64,000 nucleotides of DNA from Paulownia fortunei (GCA_019321725.1 CM033124.1:13392001-13456000); one strand, 5' to 3'. Positions 37,321 to 53,995 are shown, counted from the first letter of the stretch. Notes: a model not told the origin generated them from the sequence alone. Program-made: numbers and translations.

Positions 37321-38079
37321 AAAAAAATAAAAATTTATTAAGGATATATTAGTTATATTACTATTATCTTACTAATTTATTCCACACAAAGTAAACATTT
37401 GATAACATTTTGTATTATTATATCATACTTACAATCAAATTAAATACATTAAAAATTTATTAATAAATCAATTTATATTCAACAATTTATTATATTTTTT
37501 ATTAATTATTTTTTATCCCAATCAAAAAAGTAAACGATTCTTATAAATGAGAAATATATTTAACAATCTCTATTATAAATAATTGTTAAAATAGATAAAT
37601 ACTCGTGTGCATGTGAAACTCCAATTTAAGACTTCTACTACGTAGAAATCTCACTCACCACTTGAGCAAAGCCAATACAAAATTTATTTTTTATTATTTT
37701 TTCAAAAAAGTCATCTAAAATATTCTCTGTGGGAGGCAGTAATATCTTGACTAACTCATCTTCACATTGTAATACGACTTAAATTCAATTGACAAACTTA
37801 GGCAGTGATTGCTTATCAAAAAATTTCACTTTGTTCCATGCTGAATTTTTTTGGACAAATATGTGAATGTCTATGATATTTTTTTGAAAAGGAAAGAGAA
37901 AAGAACTGTTCATTCCATCTCAAAATCCCCAACCACCCTCGATCATTAAATGGAAAATTTCCAGCTGTAGAATAATTTTTTTTTAATTTCAAAACGTCTA
38001 TTTCTCTCTTTTCAACAGTAGAACAACTGTAACTGTATTCTCCCTCATATCTAATGACATTCTCCAACCAACTGAAAAA

Positions 38080-38335
38080 GAAAGAAAAAAGAAGAAGAAG
38101 AAGAAGAAGAAGAGGAAGAAAGGGCGGGTGGCGATTATGGGCGGAGAGTGGGTAGGTGGAGAAAAAAGAAAAAAAAAGGAGGAGAAGAAGAAGAAGAGGA
38201 GGAAAAAGAAGCGGTGGTGGGTGGTGAGTGGAGAAGAAAGAAGAAGAAGATGAAGAAGGAGCGGACGGAAGTGGCGCGCGGGCTGATGGTGATTGGAGAA
38301 GAAAGAAGAAGAAGAAAATGAGAAAAAAGTAAAAT
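38080..38335. repeat. (GAA)n microsatellite and purine-rich tract
   Basis: (GAA)n at 38091-38113, followed by long A+G runs broken by GGTGG/GGCGG words (38128-38290). Composition matches the tract at 37.0-37.3 kb, suggesting related origin. Confidence 0.7.
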
Positions 38336-38399
38336 TAGGAAATAGACAATAATAACTGAAATGGGGCAAAAAATTTATAATTAAATATGAGTTATGCAA

Positions 38400-39240
38400 A
38401 TAAATTAAAAAAATATAATAGATATTTATGTATTTTTTTTACAAGTACAATAAAATTTTATTATTAAACTAAATACAAATTATGATTACTATATAATACT
38501 TTCTATTTTTATAAATAAATAAAAATATATAGTTAAAAATATTTATTATTGAAATAAAATTTAACAATAGATGAATATGAAATATATACTTATTTTCTAT
38601 TTTTGTATTTAAGAGAGAAAAAATATATTATTATTTTTAATTTATATAAGTGAATTTAATTATGTAGTTTGAGGAGTGGCATTCAAATTTTTATATTTGA
38701 CTGTAATATTTTTTTTTATTATGAATGTTTATTAGAATATAAAAAAATATTTAATATAAATATCATGGCATAATGATATTTTTTACTCATACGATGGTTT
38801 GAAATACTTTTCTAAATAAAAATGTTCATATAAATATTTGACTTATAAAATAAGCATAGTTGTACGTGTACTTTATATTAATAAAACAAAAAGAATTATA
38901 AATAAAAAATATTATAAAAAATCAACTTTCAAGTACCATTCTATAAAAAGATTATAATTTTTTTTCACATTTAATGATTATTTTATAAATAAAAAAACAC
39001 ATCATTTAATTACACTCTCAAAATTTATTTTTTATATTAATTTTGTTTATTATTCTTTTTAAAAAGTAAAGGGAACGAAAGAAGTATCAATCACCGCTTT
39101 CCAATCAATCACACCCAACGCATCCTTATTACTTTCACAAAATATTTGTTTGGAAATAGTTTGATCAAACTCAACTTTACTCCTAACATTTATAAACTAT
39201 ATTTGTTCTCCGAACGCGAGCAATAACTGGAACACTCTTT
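38400..39240. other. Intergenic AT-rich DNA
   Basis: Very AT-rich; no gene or structured repeat seen. The right edge is the presumed promoter of MED31. Confidence 0.5.
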
Positions 39241-39332
39241 AGCTCTGAGTGGCCGGTTGCGTGTTTCTCTTTTTCCCAAAAGAAGAAAGGGGAATAGATT
39301 TGGGGTTTTGATTAGTCAATTAGGGTTTAATC

Positions 39333-42087
39333 ATGGATTCCGATCAAGACTCTCCCATGGAACTAACAAATCCTCCGTCCTCGTAAGCCCCAACAAATAC
39401 TCTTCCTATTTTTTTTCCTCCCAATCTTTTAGTGTGATGTTATATATGATGAAAACTTATTCAATTGCAGGCCACAAAATATATACAAGGATCCAGATGA
39501 TGGCCGCCAGCGCTTCTTGCTTGAGCTCGAATTCGTTCAGTGCCTTGCTAATCCTACTTATATCCATTGTATGTAATTTCTGCTCATATTCTACTGGACT
39601 TGGAATTTTTGTTTTTTCTTTTTGGGGCAAAAGATTTGTTTAGCCTTCAAACTCTTAATATTGCAAAATTCTAGCCTGCAAATTATCAAGTATACCGTTT
39701 TGCTCCCTAATTTCTAAAATGTGTACCAATTCGCACATTTCTCTCAAATTTAGTACTAATTTAACGAGGGTTTTTCCTGAGTGACAAGTTGTTAATTGTT
39801 GCACATTTAGAGTTTATGGAGTGAAAGGTACACTTGAGAGTTTAAAGACCCAAATAATACAATTTTAAGAGTTTGAAGACTAAAAAACCCTCTGTTCCAT
39901 TATTTTTGATATATCTTTCAGACATAAAGGCACATGATGATTAAGGGAGTTCTTCATGGCGATTGGCACCAGAGAAACTGAGAACCACTTTTTGATGTCA
40001 AACTTAATTGTGAAGGTGTTGGGAAGCCATAATCTCGTTAACCTTTGAGTATAGCGACTAGTCTTTGCCCATTCAGTCGAAACATGATTTTTGTACTTCT
40101 TAGTTTTTAAAACATGATTAATGAAGTTGAATCCAAACACACAACTTAGTTTTGAAATAATCAATTGTCATAAAATCATTATTAAAGAATGCGTTCCTTT
40201 TATATCAATTTTTCAAATGCACTGCCAAACTCCTCGTTATTCTCTCCACTTAACCATTGTAATATCTGTTTTACAAACAAGAATGCACCACCTACTTCTG
40301 GAAAAAAGGAGTTACCTTGTATAGACACATTTTACTGCACATGTGTGTTTAAATGCGACTGTATTTATGTTTTTCTGAAAATTTGTGCATATGTTTTATA
40401 TTGCCTGTATATTCTTTTGTGTGCTCATGCATGGATATGCACACGTATATACCTCCATGGTTATAGCATTTGGGTTGTTAAATGGCTGTGTGGGTGCTAA
40501 ATTGGCTATATCAGACATTTATTAGAGTTGGACGTTGTTCTCTTTTACTATTTTATTTAAAAACATTGGGGGAATCATGATTTGTTGCTTGGGCTTTGGA
40601 AAAATGCAGCCAGGGGTGGGAGGAGGCTAGTGCAAAAGGTGCTGCAAAATACTGCAGCTTCTAAAGTTTCTTGAATATAACCAATCTATGGAGGCTTTTT
40701 GTTAAACTGTATGTGATTATCAGTGAAGCGTGTTCCCTTTGCACTTATGTCTTGGAGGCTTTGATATCTTTGTTCTCTTTCTGCATTTCAAACCTTGATT
40801 TATTATCTGTTTGACTTATCAAATGAGATACAGGGTTGCCATTTTCAGAAATTGACTTGAAAAGTATGCAATTTTTGATTGGTGAAGCCACTTACAAACA
40901 TTACGTGCTTAAATTCTTCATCTGGTATCCAATATGTAAAGGAGAGTTCTGCCACTTTGTAGTAGGGATTATCTCATTGCTTAAATGGCGGTATAGCTAA
41001 GTTAAACTGTGTGCATCATCTCAAAAAGGGCACATACTTGTATTTATTAGTTTTCCTGCCATAGTTTTTTCTTTTTTTCTTTTTTTTTTTTGCATTAAAT
41101 TCTTGTGCTTAATCTTGTAGAAAAGTATTACTGTTATTTATTGGATTCTGTGTAAGTTGATTTGTTCCCTTATATTGGTGCAGATTTGGCTCAAAATCGG
41201 TATTTTGAAGATGAAGCATTTATTGGATACCTGAAATATCTTCAGTATTGGCAAAGGCCTGAGTACATAAAGTTTATTATGTGAGCTTAATGTTTTCCAA
41301 GTTCATTGCGTATGGTTATGTTTCTTTCTTTTTCTTTATGTACAAAAGTTTTTCTTCTTTGGTTCATGAGCATTGTGGGAATATAATTTGTTTTTAACTT
41401 ATCAGCTTAGTGCCCTAAATGCGTTCATGTCTAATGTGTCTTCTGCTTACGAATTTTTAGATACTCATTTTTGGGCTTGTTGTCAGGTATCCTCATTGCC
41501 TCTTCTTTCTTGAGCTTCTCCAAAATCCGAACTTCCGAAATGCAATGGCACATCCTGCAAATAAGGTCTTACTCTATGTACTTTAAAATTCCTTTTCATA
41601 TCGATCATTGTCTTAATTATTTCAGTAAATTACTTTGGACACCAAAAAAGGTGGAAGTTCTTCATGATAATTTTGTTTTTAGTGGAATCAATTATCTTCC
41701 TCATTGCATCTTTTGGTCATTGGAATAGATTATTAATTTATCATACAGTTAAGTCTGTTACAATCTAATCACTATCATTTGGTCTGGAGTTTATAGGAAT
41801 TGGCACATCGGCAGCAATTTTACTTTTGGAAGAATTATAGAAACAACCGGTTGAAGCACATACTACCAAAGCCACTTCCTGAACCTGCTAGTGCACCCTC
41901 AGCTTCTGTGGCTCCTCCAGCTTTACCACCTACGACCATTACAGCTGCTGCGGCTGCGATTCCTCCTGTTCCTTCTTCAGCTGCTGCTCAAGCTCCTTCC
42001 CCAATGCAGTATGGCATCGGCCCTGGATCTACTTTTGTAAAGAATGATCCAAGAAATAGCGGGATTGATAGAAGAAAGAGAAAGTAA
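39333..42087 (+). CDS. MED31: Mediator of RNA polymerase II transcription subunit 31
   Basis: Five exons (39333-39382, 39471-39568, 41184-41280, 41487-41565, 41797-42087) join in frame to 204 residues. MED31 is a Mediator middle-module subunit that bridges transcription factors and RNA polymerase II. The conserved Med31 domain runs from about residue 30 to 125 with RFLLELEFVQCLANPTYIHY, YFEDEAFIGYLKYLQYW and RPEYIKFIMYPHCLFFLELL; all exon joins fall inside conserved words, which supports the splice sites. The tail is plant-specific: KPLPEPASAPS and a Pro/Ala-rich run, ending in the basic DRRKRK. The ATG at 39333 begins MDSDQDSP, as in other plant orthologues. Length is close to that of other plant MED31 proteins. 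Confidence 0.93.
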
Positions 42088-45000
42088 CCTATTTTCAATT
42101 TCCTTTATATTTGTTCTATTAAATGCGATGATTCCAGTTTTCCCAGCTAATAAAGCATCCTTAATGATTCGAGCAGGAAAGATGGGTGATTCCAACATTG
42201 TCCTGAAATACAACTTTTTAGTGGTCATAATACAATAGTCAAGGTGATTCTCCTAGGTTATAATGTATGTACTAGGTGATGCAAGAGTATTTGACAGACC
42301 TGTATTCGGACAAAAGAATTTTATTAGTTGTTTGGTAGATACCATGATGTATAATATTCTTTTTGGATATTTTAGCTTCTTTTAATTCTTCTAGATCTCG
42401 ATATGAAGACTTTGAACACAGTTTACTGTCTAGTGTCCAGTATATATTCATTAATATTAAGGGTGGAATGAAACTTACTGTCAACACACCGTCTGTGATA
42501 ATGATTATTTATGAGTTCATACACACACTTATATATGAGTTTGTGTGTGTGTGTGTATTTTCGTATATCCTAACGTAATCAATGTGATGGAGGAGCATTT
42601 GACTCTATTATGTTTTGCTGAAGAGGGTGTTTCCTTGTGGATGATTTTGAAGTAGATGCTACGTTTATAAGATAAAGATCACAAAAATTCTGCGAGTCAC
42701 TGCTGAACTTATTCCAATTCAAATATTTCAGACTGATTCAGTATGCTACAGTGTTACTCTAATTCGATATTCTATAGCTTCCATGTCCAGTGGGTCAATC
42801 TAAGCAAAAACTAGGACAGATGGCTGTTAAGTTAAAGGATTTGTCATCATTTTAATTGGAAAAATTGTAAACGTAGCTTTAGGGTATGATTCCTCTGAAT
42901 TTGACTTATTCCCTTGTTCTTAGAAAAGCTTGCATTGTCTGATTTTTCCCCAGAAAGATTCCAATTAATTTTAAAAATAAAAACAGCTTAAAATTGTACA
43001 AAACTGTTATGTAATTGTAGTCTCTGATGTTTAACGTTGAGAGTGTGTGCATGTCTGCTTTCTATATGCCATGGTTGTTAGGGTCATGCAAGTGCTTTTG
43101 GACACCAAGTGCTTCATGCAACTTGCCTTTAGACACCAAATTCATATTTCTCTGTTTTATCTGCAAGATGATTAGCCCTAATGTGTTAGTGGACTCAGGA
43201 GGCTGAGGGTAGCCCTTTTAGTTAAGATGAGGCATAATATTCTTTCTAGGAACAACTAATGACTTTCTCTTGCTTTTGAGCCCTATTGTTTCTTTCAGTC
43301 ACATGTTAATTTCAGCAAGATTCAGCTTTCCTTGTGGCCATTTTTTTGGCTTAAGTTCCCCTTTTCTGGCCTTTCTGAAACATGATATGCTTCACCTTAT
43401 CACATTGAATGGTAGTGATATTTGCGAATGGAAAACCATGTGTCTGAGGTTCCTAACCAATATGTTGTTTCTTGAGTTGGCAGTAGTTATATTCTTTTTC
43501 TTGTTATGACAGTCATCCAGTAGATCTCCATACCAAATAGATTCTCACGAATCGTGCTATTGTGCAGGTTCTAGTCATATCCAAGTGGCTTTGAGTGCTG
43601 GATGCTCTATACGTATCTTACTCCAATCGTGACACTATTCAGCTTATGATAAAAGCATTTCAAATGGGATGACCGTTTCTTCCATTATAAAGTAATGGAG
43701 CTGATGAGATGAGGTTTTGATTTTGCTGGTACCATGTGTTATTTATTTAATTCTTGTGTGCACGCCCAAGGTAAAGATGCTGCCAACTCAGTGTGTTACT
43801 GTGTAAGCATCTCTTTTCTTTATCGATTCTTTCTTATTTTAATTTGATCTTACAGCAGTGATGTTGGGACACAACAGAATTGAAACTTTCTTGGGTTTTC
43901 CCACCTAACCCAGTGGCCCCTGTTCATATGTTTGTTTATTCAGCTTCAGATTATTGGTTCTAACAGATAAGAATCGCCAGCCCCAGTCATCCTTATAGTT
44001 TTCCATTATCTTGTTTTCATACTGTATTTTATAATGCTGAGGATATCACAGTCGTTTGGCAGTCAGCTAATTGAAAACGTCTTTGAAATTTATGCTGCGT
44101 TATCTGTATTGCCAGCGCTTCGCCGCGTCCCCCCGGGTCCTAGTCATGAGGTCAGCCGCCTTGAAAAAAATCAAGCATAAAAGTTTGGAAAAAAGAGTAG
44201 TTCTAGACCATAGCCAATTTGGTTGAGTTGAGATACACTAAAATTGGTGTAGCATCCACACATTATCACACGTAAAAAACCACACACTCATGTGGGGTAT
44301 GTGTGGATGCAGGATGGATCTTCATCCATCGCACACCCTACCGGGTGGAGCATGTACTTAACCTACATCACTTTACGCCTAGATATATAATCAATAAGCC
44401 GTTACTATTTAAGTATAATATACTTATCTTGTGATGATTTGGTTTTGACTTTTTTTAGATTATGTTTGAATAAAATGATTTGAATTTGAATAAAAGATTT
44501 AATTCAACTAATTATATACTTGGGTTTTTGAACCTACCATAATAATTTAAAATTTTAGCTCAAAATGAGAATTCAATTATTGACACAATCTCATAATTTT
44601 TGTGTTCAAATAAAATGTATAATTTAATTTAGGGGTATAAATGGATCGAATCGAACATTTTCAAGATTAGTTGATTTTTTATTGAATTTTAAAAAATGTG
44701 TTTGAACATGTTAATTGGATTGAGCGGGCTTTAATTGATAGAACTTGAATACTTTAATATTTTTATATATATTTATTATTTTATTTTTGAATTAAGCTTG
44801 AGCCAAATTTTAAATTTTATCGAATTGAAAAAAAAATTCAAATTTAATTTATTATATTTAATAAAATGAGTTCAAATTAATTTTTAAAGATCAATTTTGA
44901 ATTCTTTGTAATTAACGCTTTCTACTAAGGTGGCTTGGTTTGGGTTGGCGTTGGGTGATTTTTGACAATGGTTACAGATGTCATTATACTCTTCTGATTG

Positions 45001-46600
45001 AGACTGGAGACGCTTAAAATCTTCAACTTCAAATTTGATCATCTTGAATTAATAATAAGTGGATCAAATTATTTTCTTAAAAAATCTGGTTAATGTTATC
45101 AACACCTTGAGACTGAATATGTTGTTTTTCACAATACTCATAATGTCTATTTCCATGTAACATTCAATGAGTATGCCCACATTTGTGGAAAAACAAATAA
45201 CTAATTCAGTACAACAAAGAAATAAGAAGAAAAAAAAATTCAAACAAAATTAAATATGTGTACACATACCTAATGGGATTGGAATTTCAATCTTTACGAG
45301 TTGAGTCGAGTCGAGCAAGATTAATTGATAGCTATGGCTGTAAAATCTTGAAATTTGAGATGAAATCATCTTTTGTTTCTCATTGACTAATAGGGTTAAA
45401 TTATGTTTATTTCCTATTATCATAAGTCAAGAATATTATTAAAACATATGGTTATCATTAATTAACATAATAATGTGCAACATTATTTGACGGTGACCTA
45501 AATATAGCAATAAATTTGTCATTTAGAACAATTGAGAATAGCCCCAATCAAATTAAAATCTTGTCAAGGTTAAAAAGGGGGGGAAAAGAAAAATAAAAGA
45601 AATGCAATATAAGCATAAAAGATTAATTGAATTTTTATATTACATGGCACTAGATATTGGAGACTTTAAGGGTGAGTTTTAATTATTTCTTGATTCTTTG
45701 ATTTAAAGGGAATTAATTTAGTGAAATTTAGGTGTTTGTTTCAATTTTTAACTTTAAGAATCGTGTATAAGAAAATATTATATAATAGGAAAATTACTTT
45801 TCCGGTAATGCTATTTTAAAACTTTAATGCACTAATTGTTCAAACTCATTGATAGCTTTTGATTCAAAATTTCAAATTCTTAATCAAATTCCACTCTAAT
45901 TGGAGAATAATTCCATGAAAATTTACTTGCAAGAAGTAATATTAACAATTTTGAGGAATAAAAAGAAAATAAACTTTAAGCCTTGTTTATTTTCATTTCT
46001 TTACTCATTTTCATGGTTTTCCAGTGCATTTTATTTTTGCATTAATTTTCGTGTGAATAAAATTTTGTTCGGATATAGTGTAATGTTAACCTTATTGGAT
46101 TGAAAATAATATTTTAGCATAACAAAAATGATTAGTAGGTTTGATGACTACTCAATCAAATTATATTGAATTGGGAAATTATTATTGTTTTATTGTAAAT
46201 TCAGGAAAAAATACTATATATAAGTTAGTAGATTTTAAATATTTTAAAATTAGTGAAACTTCAAAATTAAATATTAATAATATGGGTCTACATAGATGTT
46301 CAAATTTGAAAATTGATGAATATAGGTATGAAAATAAAAATAAATATATATTTTTTTTATTAAAAGTACAACAAATATGAAAAAGAAAAAGAAAAACAAA
46401 CAAGACAGTTTTCTCCAATTGATGCGAAGAAGTGGGGGTATTTCTGAAAATTCAAACACAAAAAAGTGTTGCCACCTGGCTCAACTCTTTCCCCAATTGG
46501 GAAGTTTCGCGAGTCGAAGTAGTTGACTTCGCATAGGGCAGCAAGCTCCTCCTGCCATGCCCTCGTGATGTTCATGTGCCTAACAACCCCCTCGCCTACT
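42088..46600. other. Intergenic; MED31 3' flank and small palindromes
   Basis: No gene is seen in 4.5 kb. A (GT)n tract lies near 42540-42557. A GC-rich island at 44113-44160 (GCGCTTCGCCGCG then CCCCCCGGG) is followed by nested inverted repeats at 44252-44340. At 44635-44890 there is a TTAGGGGTATAAATGG-type degenerate repeat. The TA-rich run at about 46617-46628 may be the GDH TATA region. Confidence 0.4.
44252..44310. repeat. Inverted repeat, 12-bp arms
   Basis: GCATCCACACAT (44252-44263) is the exact complement of ATGTGTGGATGC (44299-44310), with a CA/TG-rich 35-base loop. A second short palindrome (GATGGATCTTCATCCATC) follows immediately. Confidence 0.75.
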
Positions 46601-46818
46601 ACCCCCACCCCCAACTCATATATATATAATCATGCATACATAGCTTAACCATATAGCAGCCTCAAATCCTAATGATCCAGTGATATTATACTTGCATGGA
46701 CTCTTAACGTTCTTGGGCTCTCTTTATTTGTTTTGTTCTTTGGACTGATCTATTTGGTCTTGATTTTCTGGGGTAATATTTATTTCAGCTTAAAGATTTT
46801 GAGTCAAAGAGATTGTAG

Positions 46819-50668
<3,850 letters not shown>

Positions 50669-51860
50669 GATTCTTATTGACACCTTTGGCTCTCAACTGT
50701 TGCTTCACAGTTGAGGAAAGCAATTAAAGATTTTCTCTTTTCTTGAATCTTTTCACCCAGATGACAAGTATGCCCATTTTATACTCTTCCAAAAAGGCAA
50801 TACAGCAGCAAATTCTTCTGATTCAAAGTTACTGTTTCTGATTCGCGTTTGATTTGTTAAAAACAGCTGCCTTTGTCGAGACTTTCTCCCTGTAGACTTT
50901 AAATTGACTTAAATGTGAACTTGCGATGAAGTTAATAAATTATATTAGTTCAATAATCCTGATCAACTCAATCTTTTCTACTTTCATATTTGTGCCACAA
51001 TCTCATTGTGTGACTAATATTTACTATGTTCTAATGAAGTCACACTGTAATTTAAATCTTTTATCTACCAAATTTTCCTTGCTAGCATATCAAATGATAG
51101 CGTCCCTGTCAGGAATTGCATGTTATGGTGCCAGTATCGTTTTGCAGTTTTGCTCTCGTTCTACATGATTATCTGTAACAACATAGACATTCTCATTGAA
51201 AAGGCTTTTTCACATCTAATGCTGGGTGCTTAACAGTCATTCTTCTTTCAATAGTTCTCATAATGTTAACCTATTGTCAGAAGAGAAAATTGGTCACCAT
51301 CATGTGCCTGAATTGGGTGTTAATTAATTGCATTCTCGTAATAGAGTTGGTTGAATAATTGGTAGGAAAATTACTTTAAACTACTATTCCCTATTTCATA
51401 TTACATTTAATATTTGGCATAGGACAATTTCTCTGGTAGAATTATTGAAATATGAATTTCAGCATTTGTAAGCTGCCCTGTTGTCCTTTAATTGAGTTAA
51501 ACTTGGATTATGCATCAAATCAGTATGTTAGTATCCTACTGTTACACAGGAGGTTGCTGTCAATTCAGAAGGACCAAAACCATGGTAATGAACTTTCCTA
51601 GTTACAAAAACTTGGTACACCATTCATATTGATGTGGATCGAATGTAGGACAAACGGGATAAGATCCACTCAGATCTCTTACCAGTTTTCGGTAGGGTTT
51701 AGATCCCAGCAAAGACTCTCGAAAGTATACGTAGGAAATAACCATAGCCTGAATTTTGTGAAATGTCAGCATTCTGTGAAACGAATTTTCACTCAATCAA
51801 AACTAAGAAGCATAGTGATTATATTTTAACTTTCCAAAATAATCAAAACTTTAGACTTAA
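50669..51860. other. GDH 3' flank and left boundary of the snRNA array
   Basis: No gene is seen. From about 51570 the sequence (GGACCAAAACCATGGTAATG then ACTTTCCTAGTTACAAAAAC) matches the U5-U1 spacer found at 53627, 55450 and 60838, so the duplicated array begins here, but the U1 gene expected to its left is missing. Confidence 0.6.
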
Positions 51861-51865
51861 TTGTA

Positions 51866-51998
51866 GGGGCATTCCACAAATGGAAAGTTCCCTCCAAAAA
51901 GTGGCGTATGCTGCTTAATTGCAGCGAGCACACGGTATTCTTTAGTAAAAGGCGAAAGAATAGTTCGCACTGTGCTCACTGCGCAGCTTCATGAGTTT
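51866..51998 (-). ncRNA. U5 snRNA, copy a
   Basis: Minus-strand RNA. The invariant U5 loop I sequence CGCCUUUUACU (plus-strand 51944-51954) sits on a perfect AUUCUUU/AAAGAAU stem, followed by ACCGUGUGCUC as in plant U5. The Sm-like site is ACUUUUUGG, with C in place of the first U seen in copy d, followed by the 3' hairpin. U5 in the U4/U6.U5 tri-snRNP holds exon ends during splicing. The 5' end is set from the TATA distance (about 29 nt) and is accurate to a few bases. The 3' box CAATTAAGTCTAAA fits the CA-N-AGTNNAA consensus exactly. It is the leftmost gene of the array and lacks a downstream U1 partner. Confidence 0.85.
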
Positions 51999-52020
51999 CA
52001 GAGCAGCATGACTGTTTTCT

Positions 52021-52071
52021 TTTGTATAGGAGGCTTTCCAGTCTCATTGCATCGCTTTTGTGATGTGGGAA
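52021..52071 (-). promoter_or_regulatory. USE and TATA of U5 copy a
   Basis: USE TTCCCACATCA (52061-52071) and TATACAAA (52021-52028). The 33-bp offset between them is the RNA polymerase II type spacing for plant snRNA genes. Confidence 0.8.
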
Positions 52072-52154
52072 TATTATGGTGAGGCCAGTATGCAATGCTA
52101 CACGTCTTAAGCGCTTCCTGCGGTAAACAAAAGCCTACGTACCAGTCCTACTTG

Positions 52155-52590
52155 ATGTTGTAATGGAAATGTTAAAAAAAAAAAATGATGGTTTAGTGAC
52201 TAAAATACGGATGATATTATATGGATGAAAGATATATGAGTTATAAAATACATGAGAAAAGATATTATTTTTCCATGAATCATAAATTTGCATATCATCC
52301 AAATAATTTTTTGTGACATCTATTAAATAATGTGAGAATCATAAATTGTCATTTAGTTTATTATTAGTATCATTAATTTCTTTATGTCCTTTTAGTGAAA
52401 TTAGATTGGGATGAAAAAAAATTATCATTCATTATTGTGTGTTCCATTATCTTATAAGAATGGAAAGAGAAATTATTATTTAATTTGTTAATGAAATAAT
52501 TTTTAAATTAGTCAACTCTCACACACAACTTCATTAATTTAAAATTAATCTCAAAATTATTTTACTAATTTAAAATAATCACACACAGCC
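52155..52590. repeat. Half of a fold-back element (right arm)
   Basis: Homologous to 62095-62508 and to the right arm at 59690-59970 (shared words GACTAAAATACGGAT, TAGAATCATAAATTG-like and TTTAAAATAATCACACACA). The left arm is absent, so this copy is truncated or recombined. Confidence 0.6.
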
Positions 52591-53076
52591 AATTCAATGG
52601 AAGGCTGAGGCTGTTGGCCACACCTTCTGCTAAAGGGAGACAAAAGAATTATTGGAAGGCGTGGACATTGTGAATGCCTTCCAAATGTCTGGAAAAAAAA
52701 TATATTGGTAGGCATGGACATAGTCCACGCTCTATAGGAAAATGCAACTGAAATTTTTTCGATATTTTTTGTTCTTTTTAATTTGGTTATAAACTAAAAA
52801 AAAAACCCAAACATAAGGGTAGTTTCTGTATTTAGTTCTTCAAAAAAAATGTGCTTCTATATAATGAGTACTCAGTATTAAATTTATCATGGCAAAATAA
52901 ACAATGAAACTCATTGCTAGAATCGTACGATTAGCTGATATTACAATTAAGGAAAAGTTCACTCAACTAACGCCAACAACGACTTACAATTAAGGAAAAG
53001 TTTCAAATAATACAAGACATCTCTGGACGAGGAACCTCAATCTTAGGAAGATTCAAAACTTTACACTGGAATTGGG

Positions 53077-53236
53077 GAGGGGCTGCGCGAACGCAAGCCC
53101 CCTCTACCACAAATTATGACATAGGTTCAACCACTTGGGCCGACCTTAGGCAGGCGCCCCTCCTAAGTGCAATGGAGGTCGCCAACCTAGGCCATGGGCC
53201 TTCTTGATCGCCCATGGACCCTGTCCAGGTAAGTAT
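53077..53236 (-). ncRNA. U1 snRNA, copy A
   Basis: 160 nt on the minus strand. Begins AUACUUACCUGGAC, the sequence that pairs with 5' splice sites. Stem-loop I has GAUCAAGAAGG (U1-70K site), stem-loop II has AUUGCACU (U1A site), the Sm site is AAUUUGUGG, and the 3' hairpin is closed by GGGGGCUUGCG...CGCAGCCCC. Differences from copy E in the first 25 nt (ACAGGGTCCATGG instead of ACGGGGTCAATGG) are outside the splice-site-pairing region. The 3' box CAATTCCAGTGTAA (53061-53074) fits the plant consensus. It lies about 600 bp downstream of U5 copy b in the same direction. A likely functional gene. Confidence 0.93.
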
Positions 53237-53257
53237 GGAACCTTAATGCATTTCCTT

Positions 53258-53312
53258 CTTGTTAAGTGTCCGGCTCGATGGTCGTAAACTATGTTTACCT
53301 TCGATGTGGGAC
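53258..53312 (-). promoter_or_regulatory. USE and TATA-like element of U1 copy A
   Basis: USE GTCCCACATCG (53302-53312) is a perfect match to RTCCCACATCG. ACTTAACAAG near 53258-53267 stands where the TATA box belongs, about 30 bp before the RNA start. Confidence 0.8.
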
Positions 53313-53439
53313 TCTTAGACCATCCAACGGTACCACCCATTTTTACCTTGAGCTGATTAGAACTCAAAATACGGGCCACTCTAGCAAATGTACTAGGCGC
53401 CTTCAACTCCCAGTAATTATATACCAGTGGAGGCATAAA

Positions 53440-53720
53440 CTGGGCTTAATGTGGCAAGGCCAGACTGAAAATTTCATATGCAAGGCTGCCCTCTTTATTA
53501 CAATCATCGGCGTAATCCTTTCTTTGAAGAAAAAAGATTTTGAGAATAATCAGATGCTAGCTGATGTGCCTACATTTTACAAGAAGCAAGTGTCGTCGTC
53601 GTCATGGTGGCCAAATTTTTAAGGTACCAAAACCACGGTAATAATTTTTTTTAGGTACAAAAACTTGAGACCCACGATTCTTGTGCTGCAATTCGTGTGC
53701 TTGTGTGAGTCAGTGCATGT
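53440..53720. repeat. Conserved U5-U1 spacer, copy 1
   Basis: Contains ACAATCATCGGCGTAATCC, GATTTTGAGAAT...CAGATGCTAGCTGAT and ACCAAAACCA(C/T)GGTAAT. The same block occurs between U5 and U1 at 55285-55600, 60670-60985 and, shortened, 63130-63250. Its function is unknown. Confidence 0.7.
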
Positions 53721-53837
53721 CTGTTTCAAAGAGTGCACAAATAGAAGAGTTCTCAAAAAGCCTTCAAATACTCAACAAGCTAAATTTTCTACCACAAAAT
53801 GATCATCAAAGGATGATTAATTTAACAAGACTAAATT

Positions 53838-53974
53838 GTAGGATCCTTCCACAAATGGATAGTTCCCTCCAAAAAGTGGCGTATGCTGATTAATTGCAGC
53901 GAGCACACGGTATTCTTTAGTAAAAGGCGAAAGAATAATTCGCTCTGTGCTCACTGCACAGCTGCGTGGGTTTT
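53838..53974 (-). ncRNA. U5 snRNA, copy b
   Basis: Loop I CGCCUUUUACU at plus-strand 53919-53929 with the intact AUUCUUU/AAAGAAU stem. The stem below it (GAGCACA/UGUGCUC) is intact. The Sm-like site is ACUUUUUGG. The 3' hairpin is weakened: ACUAUCC replaces ACUUUCC and GGAUCC replaces GGCCCC, so the GGG/CCC base of the stem is broken. It may be less stable than copy d. The 5' end is inferred from TATA distance. Confidence 0.8.
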
Positions 53975-53995
53975 AAAGCAGCATGACTGTTTTGT

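Noticed and set aside
36979..38399. Minus-strand Phe/Ser/Leu-rich frames
   Set aside because: Produced by the GAA/GGA polypurine tracts; no domain or start context.
41471..41728. Separate 85-residue protein within MED31
   Set aside because: It covers MED31 exon 4 in a different frame and runs into intron sequence.
53146..53436. Minus-strand frame over U1 copy A (also 62771-63001 and 63760-63966)
   Set aside because: The similar peptides at three loci come from the shared U1 RNA and promoter sequence, not from a protein family.
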